From NCBI GenBank assembly GCA_900543605.1, contig UQSK01000002.1:1-64000 (forward strand): DNA of 64,000 nt, read 5' to 3'. The notes under the pieces were generated by a model. The model did no database searches and had not been told where the DNA came from. It saw nothing but the letters and a program-made list of their open reading frames with translations. The stretch comes from an uncultured Collinsella sp. (GTDB lineage Bacteria; Actinomycetota; Coriobacteriia; Coriobacteriales; Coriobacteriaceae). The position numbers and the translations under genes are program-made. Positions 7,832-15,473 of this stretch are shown here, piece after piece; within the stretch, counting starts at the first letter, position 1; every line of letters starts with the position of its first letter.

Positions 7832-9295
7832 CTACACCGGAAGCATGCCAGAAATTGCCGTTACGATCAGGCCAAAGACGACCATAAAAATGAAGAACTT
7901 CCAAATGGTCTTCCACCATTGACCAAACGAGATCTTTGCCACGGCAAGACCGGCAACCGTCATGCCCGCCACGGGACTGATGGTGTTGATGGTCTGATTA
8001 GCAAACTGGAGCGCGGTAACGGCGGCTTCGGGATTGAGGCCCATAAGCTCGGTCAGCGGACCCATGACGGGCATGGTGAGCGCCGCAAGTCCAGAGCTCG
8101 AGGGAACCAGCAAAGAGAGCAGGCCAAGGACGATATACATAAACGTGGTGTAGACGGCGGCAGGTGCACCGGCCAGTGCAGTAGCGAGCGCCTGGAGGAT
8201 GGTGTCGATGATCATGCCACCCTCTGCGATGACCAAGATACCGCGAGCGATGCCGATGACGATAGCGGCATACGCAAAGTCGGCAATGCCTTTAACGAAC
8301 TCCTCGGCGATCGTCTGCTGGTCAAGGCCGCCCAGGATACCGGCAAGCAAGCCCATACCAAGGAACACGGCGGAAATCTCATTCATGTACCAGCCCTGGG
8401 TAACAAGACCCCAGACGATAATGCCCATACCGCAAGCAAAATCGATAAGCACGAGCTTCTGACGGATAGTGAACTCTTCCTCGATGGAGGCATCGGTCAC
8501 GGAAAATTCAATACGCTTGAGCTTATCGTCCTCGTACACAATGGACGACTCGGGGTTTTTCTTGACGCGCATGGCGTAGCGCATGGCCCATGCGATACCG
8601 ACGGCAGTGAAGATGACCCAAGAAACGGCACGCAGCCACAGTTGCGGATTACCCTCGATGCCAATGATGCCTTGGGCGATCAAAACATTAAACGGGTCGA
8701 TGGTCGAAGCACAATATCCCAGGTTAGGACCAAGGAAGCAGATGATGAATGCCGTCATCGAGTCATAACCGATACCCATCATGATGGGAATGAAGATGGC
8801 ATAGAACGGCAGGGCTTCCTCAGACATGCCAAACGTAGTGCCGCAAATGGACAGCAATGTCATCGTGATGGGAATGATGAGGATGTCCTTGTTCTTGAGC
8901 TTTTTAATCACACGGCTCATGCCGGCATTCAAAGCGTTGGTCTTGGTGATGATCGCGAACGATCCGCCAATCAATAAGACGAACGCAACGACGTCGGCAG
9001 CCTCTTGGATACCCTTGGTGGGCGCTTGCAGAACCGCGAAGATATCCTGGCCCAGATTGATGGTCTCGCCGGTCTCGGAATCGGTGTAGTTCTTATCGAC
9101 CTGTTCATAGGTTCCAGCAACGGCGACTTCACGCTCGCCCGCCGCTGTTGAAATCGTCTTGCGCTGATACTGACCAGAGGGAACGATCCAAGTCAGGACC
9201 GCAAAGACAACGATCAGCAAGAACATGATCGTATAGACATGCGGTAATTTGAACTTAAAACGTCTGTTTGTCTTCTTCGCCTTCGTATCTGACAT
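7832..9295 (-). CDS. YfcC/C4-dicarboxylate-type membrane transporter
   Basis: A 487-residue polytopic inner-membrane carrier of the YfcC (DcuC-related) family with roughly twelve hydrophobic segments. Typical features are the N-terminal LPHVYTIMFLLIVVFAVLTWIVPSGQYQR, the extracytoplasmic loop after TM1, GPNLGYCASTIDPFNVLIAQ, and LLSLLVPSSSGLAALTMPVMGPL. The start at 9295 follows GGAGGTATCT; the open frame extends 65 codons further without a ribosome site. It is the first structural gene after the GntR regulator, so it probably imports the Amadori compound or a derivative, although relatives carry dicarboxylates, amino acids or peptides. Confidence 0.82.
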   Translation of the reverse strand: MSDTKAKKTNRRFKFKLPHVYTIMFLLIVVFAVLTWIVPSGQYQRKTISTAAGEREVAVAGTYEQVDKNYTDSETGETINLGQDIFAVLQAPTKGIQEAADVVAFVLLIGGSFAIITKTNALNAGMSRVIKKLKNKDILIIPITMTLLSICGTTFGMSEEALPFYAIFIPIMMGIGYDSMTAFIICFLGPNLGYCASTIDPFNVLIAQGIIGIEGNPQLWLRAVSWVIFTAVGIAWAMRYAMRVKKNPESSIVYEDDKLKRIEFSVTDASIEEEFTIRQKLVLIDFACGMGIIVWGLVTQGWYMNEISAVFLGMGLLAGILGGLDQQTIAEEFVKGIADFAYAAIVIGIARGILVIAEGGMIIDTILQALATALAGAPAAVYTTFMYIVLGLLSLLVPSSSGLAALTMPVMGPLTELMGLNPEAAVTALQFANQTINTISPVAGMTVAGLAVAKISFGQWWKTIWKFFIFMVVFGLIVTAISGMLPV

Positions 9296-9337
9296 AGATA
9301 CCTCCAAAGAACTCGAGACTGCATCGCATCTCGCTTC

Positions 9338-9360
9338 AACGTTTGCATAAGGCAAACGTT
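9338..9360. promoter_or_regulatory. Candidate GntR operator before the transporter gene
   Basis: AACGTTTGC and GCAAACGTT form a perfect 9-bp inverted repeat around a 5-base spacer, about 40 bases upstream of the transporter start. A second smaller palindrome (TCTATG/CATAGA) follows at 9360-9377. They lie between the regulator and the catabolic genes it probably controls. Confidence 0.5.
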
Positions 9361-9463
9361 CTATGACGTCCCATAGATTACCAGCAGCTTTTTCCTTCAT
9401 CAAGATAATTTCAAACTGGTTGCCGCAACGCGGTTGAACGGTTGTGTTCGCGCCGTGAACGGT

Positions 9464-9503
9464 ATGGAAACGCCCGGTGAGATGATCCACCGGGCGTTTC
9501 CAT
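9464..9503 (-). terminator. Hairpin after the GntR gene
   Basis: A perfect 16-bp stem (ATGGAAACGCCCGGTG and its complement) with an 8-base loop, starting 10 bases after the gntR stop. There is no U-run, so it may act as a weak terminator or mRNA-stabilising structure separating the regulator from the operon. Confidence 0.6.
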
Positions 9504-9513
9504 TCGCAATGTC

Positions 9514-10257
9514 CTAGATGTCAAAAACGTAGCGAGACCCAACGATCCGCTGACGACCGATGATAAACGGCCGCCGCTGCTCATCGAAAAAGAAGGCTTC
9601 CATATAAAACAAGGGTTCGCCAACGGGAACTGCCAACAGCCGAGCGACCTCGGGCGACGCGCACGCGATCTCGAGCGTGCACGGGTCGGTAAACGCGGGC
9701 GTGCGGCCCGTCCGGTTGCGCACGAACTCAAAAATGGATTGGTTAGATAGAGGTGCCGTTGATAGATAGGCGTTGTCCTCGTAAACGTATATGTTGTTCT
9801 CGAGCATGACGGGGACTCCATCGGCAGTACGTACACGCTCAACGCAAATCAAATCAGTTCCAACGGGAACACCAAAGAACTGCGCTTCGGTAGAATCTGC
9901 CGGCAGTATCTTTCTCGAAATGACGCACGCCCCCGGCTCCATTCCGTTAACGCGGCATGCGTCCGAAAAACTCTGGACGTCATCCTTCTGGCGAATCTTG
10001 CGCTTAAGCTTGGGGGCATTGACAAACGTGCCTTTCCCCTGCCGCTTCGTTAGATAGCCCTGCTGGACAAGCTCCTCAATAGCGCGTCGCACGGTAACGC
10101 GGCCAACTTTATAGTTCTCAGCCAATTCGAATTCGTTGGGTATCCGCGCGCCCGCCTTGTAGGCACCGGAATTGATTTCGTTTTTAATGATATCGATAAC
10201 CTGTTGGTACAGCGGTATCGCTGCTTTACCGTCAGTTAGTCCTTCAGTCGGTGGCAT
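9514..10257 (-). CDS. GntR/HutC-family regulator with UTRA domain
   Basis: A 247-residue repressor. Residues ~12-80 form the GntR winged helix (LYQQVIDIIKNEINSGAYKAGARIPNE, YKVGRVTVRRAIEELVQQGYLTKRQGKGTFV). The rest is a UTRA ligand-binding domain, which in FrlR and relatives senses a phosphorylated sugar compound. It sits just upstream of the transporter operon on the same strand, separated by a hairpin, so it is the likely local regulator, responding to fructoselysine-6-phosphate or a similar intermediate. Confidence 0.88.
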   Translation of the reverse strand: MPPTEGLTDGKAAIPLYQQVIDIIKNEINSGAYKAGARIPNEFELAENYKVGRVTVRRAIEELVQQGYLTKRQGKGTFVNAPKLKRKIRQKDDVQSFSDACRVNGMEPGACVISRKILPADSTEAQFFGVPVGTDLICVERVRTADGVPVMLENNIYVYEDNAYLSTAPLSNQSIFEFVRNRTGRTPAFTDPCTLEIACASPEVARLLAVPVGEPLFYMEAFFFDEQRRPFIIGRQRIVGSRYVFDI

Positions 10258-10287
10258 ATACCCTCTCCCAGCCCAATTAAGTCAAAA

Positions 10288-10324
10288 GCGGGCTTAAGGG
10301 CATTCAACAAGCCCTTAAGCCCGC
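10288..10324 (-). terminator. Strong hairpin between HAD gene and gntR
   Basis: A 14-bp stem (GCGGGCTTAAGGGC with its complement, 9-base loop) followed on the minus strand by CTTTT. It lies 84 bases after the HAD gene and 31 bases before gntR. It overlaps the likely transcription start of gntR, so it could also influence gntR expression. Confidence 0.65.
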
Positions 10325-10327
10325 ATT

Positions 10328-10356
10328 AGCATAAAGTATGCTTGCTGCCGCACCAA
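10328..10356 (-). promoter_or_regulatory. Probable gntR promoter
   Basis: On the minus strand TTGGTG (10351-10356) and TATGCT (10328-10333) are separated by exactly 17 bases, about 70 bases upstream of the gntR start. Confidence 0.45.
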
Positions 10357-10407
10357 AATGTCGGGTATTTACTCATCTGACCCGAAAAACGCGCAACTAC
10401 CGCGCTC

Positions 10408-11067
10408 CTAAGAAAGCGTGAGCAGCTCCGGCAGCTGGTCGATAATCTTGTCCGCGGCATCCTGGCTAAAGCCAAAGCGCTCCTCGCGCTTGGCAATGAC
10501 TGTCAGGCCGGCTCGCTTGCCGGCAGTGATGCCAGGCACCGAATCCTCAACGCAGCAGCAGCGATTCGCGGGCAGCCCCAGCAGGTCCAGCGCATGCAGG
10601 TAGATGTCGGGCTCGGGCTTGCTCTCCTTAAACTGCTCGCCGCTCACCACATACTCAAAGGCATCCGACAGCCCGCACGCATTGAGCACTTCCTCGATGC
10701 TATCCATGGGAGACGAGCTGGCAAGCGCCACGCGAACGCCACGGCGCGGCAGCTCTCGAATCGTATCCACGGCGCCTGGGTTAATCAAAGCCTGATAGTC
10801 GCGCGGACGCTTATGCGCCCACTCGTCCCAACGGATCAACGCTTCCTCGCCAGTTAAATGCCCCTTCCCGGCGCGCTCAAACCAATCGACCAGCATACGC
10901 AGGAAGAACTGATGCGAGGTACCAACCTGCCCGTTCAACTCCTCTTGAGTCAGGTTAAGCCCAAGCTCCTTGGCAAACGCGGCAGTCTCGCCCAGGTAGT
11001 AATACTCGGTATCGACAATGACGCCGTCCATGTCAAAAATAACGGCGTCGAACGGAAATGCGGACAC
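10408..11067 (-). CDS. HAD-superfamily phosphatase (beta-phosphoglucomutase-like)
   Basis: A 219-residue HAD subfamily IA hydrolase. Motif I is DAVIFDMDGVIVDTE, motif II LASSS, motif III the Lys in KESKPEPDIYLHALDLL, and motif IV VEDSVPGITAGKRAG, all intact. Substrates in this branch are sugar phosphates or beta-phosphoglucose; none can be chosen here. I place the start at a GTG (11067) preceded by AGGGAGGGTGCC; an upstream ATG in frame would run through the previous gene's terminator hairpin. It is 63 bases downstream of another HAD gene. Confidence 0.85.
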   Translation of the reverse strand: MSAFPFDAVIFDMDGVIVDTEYYYLGETAAFAKELGLNLTQEELNGQVGTSHQFFLRMLVDWFERAGKGHLTGEEALIRWDEWAHKRPRDYQALINPGAVDTIRELPRRGVRVALASSSPMDSIEEVLNACGLSDAFEYVVSGEQFKESKPEPDIYLHALDLLGLPANRCCCVEDSVPGITAGKRAGLTVIAKREERFGFSQDAADKIIDQLPELLTLS

Positions 11068-11082
11068 GGCACCCTCCCTAAC

Positions 11083-11108
11083 AAAAGGGCGCCCGCAAGC
11101 GGACGCCC
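11083..11108 (-). terminator. Intrinsic terminator after the Cof-type HAD gene
   Basis: On the minus strand GGGCGTCCGC and GCGGGCGCCC form a tight stem with a U-G wobble, followed by TTTTG, 22 bases after the stop of the 11131-11973 gene. Confidence 0.75.
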
Positions 11109-11130
11109 GAGCCATGCACTATCGGCGATT

Positions 11131-11973
11131 CTAACCCAGCAGCTTATCCAGCGCCACCGCAATGCCGTCTTCGTTATTATTGGCGGTCACCATCTGGGCC
11201 ACAGCCTTGACCTCATCGACGGCGTTGCCCATGGCAACACCGGTTCCGGCCCACTCAATCATAGACTTGTCATTCTGGCCGTCGCCAAACGAGACGACCT
11301 CGCTGGCATCGATGCCGAGCTTGGGCAGGGCACCCTCGAGCGCGCGGGCCTTGTCAATACCGGGCGCCGTGTACTCAAAGTACCAGTCGGCCGTAAACAT
11401 ACCCGAAAGCGTCTGGGTAAAGGGCGCGTACATCTCCTCGTGATGCGCTTGCAGATAGGCCGGGTCGCCCGCCGTCAGCAGCTTGTCCACGGGATAAGCA
11501 TCAGCGACCTCATGCAGGCTCTCCACCTCGCGAATCTTAAGATCGCACGCGTCGCGCTCATACTTGACGATGTTTTTCTGCGAGCCGTCAGGCAGCGTGA
11601 TCATGCAATGGTACGAGTCCTCAACGTGCAGATCGCGACCGAGCGAAATCATAGGGATCACGTCAAAATTACGCAGGTGATCAATCAGGCGATGCAATTC
11701 GTCGGCAGGCATAGCCTGATCGAACAGCACTTCGTCGGTCTGGGCATCGACGACGTGAGCGCCGTTAAAGGCCACCAGCAAACCATCATGACTCTGAAGG
11801 TCGAGCTCCTGCGCCAAGGCGTGCAGCCCCCATGCGGGACGGCCCGAAGCCAAAATGAGCTTAATGCCCGACTCCTGCGCCGCGAGCAGCTTCTCGCGCG
11901 TACACGGGCTAATCACTTTCTGGTCGTTGGTGAGCGTACCGTCGATATCCATTGCGATGGCTTTAATTGCCAT
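11131..11973 (-). CDS. Cof-type HAD-IIB hydrolase
   Basis: A 280-residue haloacid-dehalogenase phosphatase of the Cof/YidA type, usually acting on sugar phosphates. Visible motifs are IAMDIDGTLTND (motif I), LILASGRPAWGLHALAQEL (motif II), and VVSFGDGQNDKSMIEWAGTGVAMGNAV (motif IV), with the C2-type cap between them. AAGGAGGCACAT precedes the ATG. Function beyond a small-molecule phosphatase cannot be read from sequence. Confidence 0.87.
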   Translation of the reverse strand: MAIKAIAMDIDGTLTNDQKVISPCTREKLLAAQESGIKLILASGRPAWGLHALAQELDLQSHDGLLVAFNGAHVVDAQTDEVLFDQAMPADELHRLIDHLRNFDVIPMISLGRDLHVEDSYHCMITLPDGSQKNIVKYERDACDLKIREVESLHEVADAYPVDKLLTAGDPAYLQAHHEEMYAPFTQTLSGMFTADWYFEYTAPGIDKARALEGALPKLGIDASEVVSFGDGQNDKSMIEWAGTGVAMGNAVDEVKAVAQMVTANNNEDGIAVALDKLLG

Positions 11974-12463
11974 ATGTGCCTCCTTGCATCGTTTTTATCG
12001 CGCACTATCTTATCCGAGCCGGGGCACGTTCGCACAGCGCGCGTATGACGGTTGCAAAACCACCCCATTTGAAACAAACGCAAAAAAGTACTTGCAAAGA
12101 CGCGTTCCGACATATAAGTTGATAAAAGACCGCCGTTGCGGTTTTAAGTAGATCGAGCATATGAAATTTCAGTTTTTAGCGTGTAAGAGAAAGAAGATCG
12201 GCAAAGTACAACCCCAAACGCAATGACAACTTAATGAGGTAACTGCCACATGTGAGGCACCCAGGGCATTGCTGTCTCGATTTTGAGCACGATGCCTTCC
12301 GCCTTGCATGGGCCGTTCCATCCCGCCCCTGCAGCAACTGCCTCACGGGCTCATTGAAAACCGCATAGCACCCCAACGTCAGCACATCACCCACGGCAAG
12401 CACATCACTCACGACAACCAACACATCAACAAACAGCACGAACATCAACCGATTGGAGAAGCT
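11974..12463. other. 490-bp gap with CA-rich leader before 12464
   Basis: No convincing gene is seen on either strand. Features noted: a small hairpin ACCGC-CGTT-GCGGT followed by TTT at 12129-12145, and a CA-rich, G-poor stretch at about 12360-12450 made of degenerate CACATCA/CAACA units just ahead of the unknown gene. That stretch should give an unstructured 5' leader. A possible promoter is TTGCAA (12092) with TATAAG (12113), but the 15-base spacing is short. Confidence 0.5.
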
Positions 12464-13354
12464 ATGACAAACCACCACGCCGAAGACGGCGATAAGAAAA
12501 GCATTCTGGATGCCCGCATTGAGCGAGCATATGCAAACGAATATGACGCCGCCTTTGCCGCCGCGACCATCAAGAACTACGCGTCGCTACCGCTCGCGAC
12601 GATCTTGGCCGACCACCCTCAACTGCTGAAGCGCTGCACAAAGATCATGGGCGACCCCGACATTCGCAAGCTGACAGACCCCTATGCCCCAAAACGCGAC
12701 AACGATTCGTACGTTCTTACCGTAGGCTGCCTAGCCCATATGCTTACGGCGCTCGACACGAAACTCAAGCTCGAATGGGAACCCGACGAGCGTCATGAAC
12801 TCGAAAGCAAGCGGAACACCCTGCGCACCGCACTGTTCCTTCCGTTGGACGGCCTCAAGCGCTGCAACGTCGAGCTCAATACACAGGCGCGGCAAAAGCC
12901 CGGGACCACAGGGCAGAAAACTCCAAGACCCCATGCGGCCATCGTCGACCGCAACCGATATAACCGCATGACCGCGCATTTTTCTGCCGAGGGAGCAGCC
13001 ATAAGGACGCTGATCGACCTGCTGTGCCTCCTGAGCATCAACGAGCTATTTGAGGGCTATCTCGCCCTTGTTCCCGCGACGGCACCCAAGTCGGTAGCAA
13101 AGATCATCGAGACCTGCAGACGCCAGTTTGAGCGCCATCGCAATGGCAGCGAGATGAACGCCAGCATCGCGCAGTACTACGCGGCTCATTACAAAAATGA
13201 CGGATGTGCCCCTGTCGAGCATCAGCTGCGGCTCGCCTACACCACGCCCGCCGCAACGCTCTATCGCTTTGGAGCCCTTGGCGCTTGCGAGCCGCACGAA
13301 CAGGCAGCCTGCCCCACAACCGAGCTCGATCTCAGGCTCGGACGAACCCTGTAG
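12464..13354 (+). CDS. Hypothetical protein, first gene of ClpP/VirD4-like operon
   Basis: A 296-residue protein I do not recognise. It is soluble by appearance, mostly helical, with one hydrophobic stretch (TLIDLLCLLSINELFEGYLALV, about residues 185-206, not long enough to call a membrane span). The middle is basic and proline-rich (QARQKPGTTGQKTPRPH). The start ATG at 12464 follows GGAGAAGCT. It ends 63 bases before the ClpP-like gene on the same strand, so it probably belongs to that unit. No signal peptide or DNA-binding motif is clear. Confidence 0.7.
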   Translation: MTNHHAEDGDKKSILDARIERAYANEYDAAFAAATIKNYASLPLATILADHPQLLKRCTKIMGDPDIRKLTDPYAPKRDNDSYVLTVGCLAHMLTALDTKLKLEWEPDERHELESKRNTLRTALFLPLDGLKRCNVELNTQARQKPGTTGQKTPRPHAAIVDRNRYNRMTAHFSAEGAAIRTLIDLLCLLSINELFEGYLALVPATAPKSVAKIIETCRRQFERHRNGSEMNASIAQYYAAHYKNDGCAPVEHQLRLAYTTPAATLYRFGALGACEPHEQAACPTTELDLRLGRTL

Positions 13355-13417
13355 CCCGCCAGCCCCTCCGCGGGCAACAATCCTATTCCACAACACAACC
13401 AACAGAAAGGAGTCCTC

Positions 13418-14035
13418 ATGGACACCAATCATTCCCCCATCATCAGCCCCCTCACCATGCGTGAATCCGCCCGAGGCATCACGCTCACCAGCATTTACGA
13501 TGAGATGCTCGCCCGTCGCGAGCTCTCCGTCATGGGAAACATCGAAACCCCGATGGCCCACGACCTATGCCAGCAGATCCGCCTGCTCGATGCCACCGAC
13601 CCCAGCCGCCCCATCACCATATTTGTCGCCAGCGCCGGCGGAAGCGTGCGATCGGGCCTTGCGATCTATGACGCCATGCGCCTCGCATCGTGCCCCATCC
13701 GCACCGTCTGCCTGGAATTCGCCGCGTCCATGGGCGCCGTGATCTTTATGGGCGGCGACGATCGCCGTATGGCGCCCCATGCAGAGCTCATGATTCACGA
13801 CCCGCTGATCCCCCAGGGGGCAGGCGGCTCGGCACTTGCGCTGCAGGAAACCAGCCGGCGTCTCATGCAGACCCGCAAGACCCTCACGCAAATCCTCTCG
13901 GACCGCAGCGGCCTCACGCCCAAGCGCATCCAGTCCCTCACTGCAAAAGACACCTACCTTTCGGCCGAGCGCGCCGTCGAGCTCGGCTTTGCCCACGAAA
14001 TCCTCTCGACCACCAAGGAGGTCGCCCATGTCTAA
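13418..14035 (+). CDS. ClpP-like serine protease
   Basis: A 205-residue ClpP-fold peptidase. The catalytic triad positions are conserved: Ser104 in FAASMGAV, His127 in MIHDPL and Asp178 in AKDTYLSAE, together with the oxyanion-hole glycines in ASAGGSVRSGLAIYDAMR. It differs from housekeeping ClpP in its N-terminus and the QGAGGSALALQETSRRL handle region, and no clpX is near. AGAAAGGAG precedes the ATG. Its end overlaps the VirD4-like gene by 8 bases, so the two are translationally coupled. Target and unfoldase partner are unknown; the coupled ATPase is an obvious candidate partner, but that is inference. Confidence 0.82.
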   Translation: MDTNHSPIISPLTMRESARGITLTSIYDEMLARRELSVMGNIETPMAHDLCQQIRLLDATDPSRPITIFVASAGGSVRSGLAIYDAMRLASCPIRTVCLEFAASMGAVIFMGGDDRRMAPHAELMIHDPLIPQGAGGSALALQETSRRLMQTRKTLTQILSDRSGLTPKRIQSLTAKDTYLSAERAVELGFAHEILSTTKEVAHV

Positions 14036-15332
14036 CCTCGCCAGCCGTCTCGCCGCATCTGAGTCCGCATCGTCCACCATCCTCGCCAAGGATCGAACGC
14101 TTTCCTGCGACACCCGCCAAACGGGACTCAACAACAATGCACTTGTGATCGGCCCCTCGGGAGCCGGCAAGACCCGAAACGTCCTCAAGCCCAACCTGCT
14201 GCAAATGAACGCAAGCTACATCGTGCTCGACACCAAAGGCACGCTCTGTCGCGAAGTGGGACCCGTGCTGGCAGCCCACGGTTACCGCGTGCAATGTCTC
14301 AACTTCGCCGACCTCAACACCGTCCCGGCCCTTGCGCCCGGCATCGAGCGCTGCGGCTACAACCCCCTGAGGCACATTCGCCGCAAGGCGGACGGCAGGC
14401 CCAACCAGCAGGACATCCTCTCGGTGGCAAAGGCCATCTGCCCCATCGAGGACAACAACCAGCCTTTTTGGGATCATGCGGCGGCAAACCTGCTGTCGTG
14501 TCTTATCGCCTACGTCACCGAACAGCTACCCGCCGACGAGCAGACGATCAGCTCGGTCATCAAGCTGATCGAGCACCTGCAGGACGGCGCCACAGGTCGA
14601 TTGTTTGACGACCTGATCACGACCGACCCCCAAAGCTACGCCCTCTCGCTATGGCGGCGCTACGCCATTACGCAAAATGCCGAGCGCATGCACGCGAGCA
14701 TCGTCGGCATCCTTGCCGAAAAGGTCATGTGTCTGGGATTCGACGGTGCGGCACAGCTCTATCGTGAGTGCCATCAGGTGGACTTCGCTTCCATGGGACA
14801 CACCCCCTGCGCCCTGTTTGTAACCGTGAGCGATATTGACCGCAATCTCGATCCGCTGACCGGCCTCTTTATTTCGCAGGCGTTTATGGGCCTCATTCGT
14901 GAGGCCGATAGGCAGCCCGACGGCAGCCTGCCCGTGCCCGTGCGCTTTATGCTCGATGACTTCGCAAATCTGCAGATCCCCCAGATCGACAACGTGCTCT
15001 CGATTATCCGAAGCCGCAACATCTGGGCAACGCTGCTGCTGCAGTCGACCAACCAGCTCGATGCGCTCTATGGCGAGGCACGCGCACGCTCCATCATGGG
15101 CAACTGCGACACGCATCTGGTGCTGGCGTTCCAGGATCCCGAGAGTGCCCGGGTGTTTTCCGACCGCGCCGACGCGCTGCCCAGCACGCTCATGGCAACG
15201 CCGATTGATCGCTCGTGGCTCTTTGTACGCGGTCGCACTCCCGAACAGGTCGAGCGCTTTAGGCTCGAAGACCATCCGCTCTACGGGGAGCTGCCCGAGG
15301 CGCAGCGAGGCCATGCGGAGGCCGAGATCTAG
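14028..15332 (+). CDS. Soluble VirD4/TraG-like ATPase
   Basis: A 434-residue ATPase of the TraG/VirD4 coupling-protein family. Walker A is GPSGAGKT (residues 42-49), followed by the family pattern KPNLLQMNASYIVLDTKGTL; Walker B is RFMLDDFAN with D310-D311, where the family usually has Asp-Glu. SRNIWATLLLQSTNQLDALYG and GNCDTHLVLAFQD are further matches. The N-terminal membrane helices of true coupling proteins are absent. AAGGAGG at 14016-14022 serves the ATG at 14028 inside the end of the ClpP-like gene. No relaxase or other transfer gene is present in the window, so a role outside conjugation, or mobilisation in trans, is possible. Confidence 0.82.
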   Translation: MSNLASRLAASESASSTILAKDRTLSCDTRQTGLNNNALVIGPSGAGKTRNVLKPNLLQMNASYIVLDTKGTLCREVGPVLAAHGYRVQCLNFADLNTVPALAPGIERCGYNPLRHIRRKADGRPNQQDILSVAKAICPIEDNNQPFWDHAAANLLSCLIAYVTEQLPADEQTISSVIKLIEHLQDGATGRLFDDLITTDPQSYALSLWRRYAITQNAERMHASIVGILAEKVMCLGFDGAAQLYRECHQVDFASMGHTPCALFVTVSDIDRNLDPLTGLFISQAFMGLIREADRQPDGSLPVPVRFMLDDFANLQIPQIDNVLSIIRSRNIWATLLLQSTNQLDALYGEARARSIMGNCDTHLVLAFQDPESARVFSDRADALPSTLMATPIDRSWLFVRGRTPEQVERFRLEDHPLYGELPEAQRGHAEAEI

Positions 15333-15410
15333 GCGCAGGGTTCTCGCAGCGCGCGACGCCCGGGCGATGTTCCACAAAGGCCGTGCGCCCCGGGACCACG
15401 GCAAAGCAAA

Positions 15411-15440
15411 GGGGCCCGCATCCGATAGGATACGGGCCCC
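15411..15440 (-). terminator. Intrinsic terminator of pgi
   Basis: GGGGCCCG and CGGGCCCC close a stem extended by ATCC/GGAT around a short loop. On the minus strand it is followed by TTTGCTTT, 33 bases after the pgi stop. It also separates pgi from the convergent VirD4-like gene. Confidence 0.75.
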
Positions 15441-15473
15441 TGACTATAAGACGCGATGTGTTAACAGCAGCGA

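Noticed and set aside
6767..8977. 736-codon plus-strand ORF opposite the amidohydrolase and transporter
   Set aside because: Spans two real genes in antisense; composition is typical of mirror frames in GC-rich coding DNA.
12360..12450. Possible CRISPR-like or tandem repeat
   Set aside because: The units are short, degenerate and without spacers of constant length; no cas genes are present.
12176..12478. 100-codon minus-strand ORF opposite the CA-rich leader
   Set aside because: Its valine-rich part is just the reverse of the CA-rich repeat; no ribosome site.
12464..15332. Integrative conjugative element
   Set aside because: Only one VirD4-like gene is present; no relaxase, integrase, VirB4 or attachment repeats are visible.
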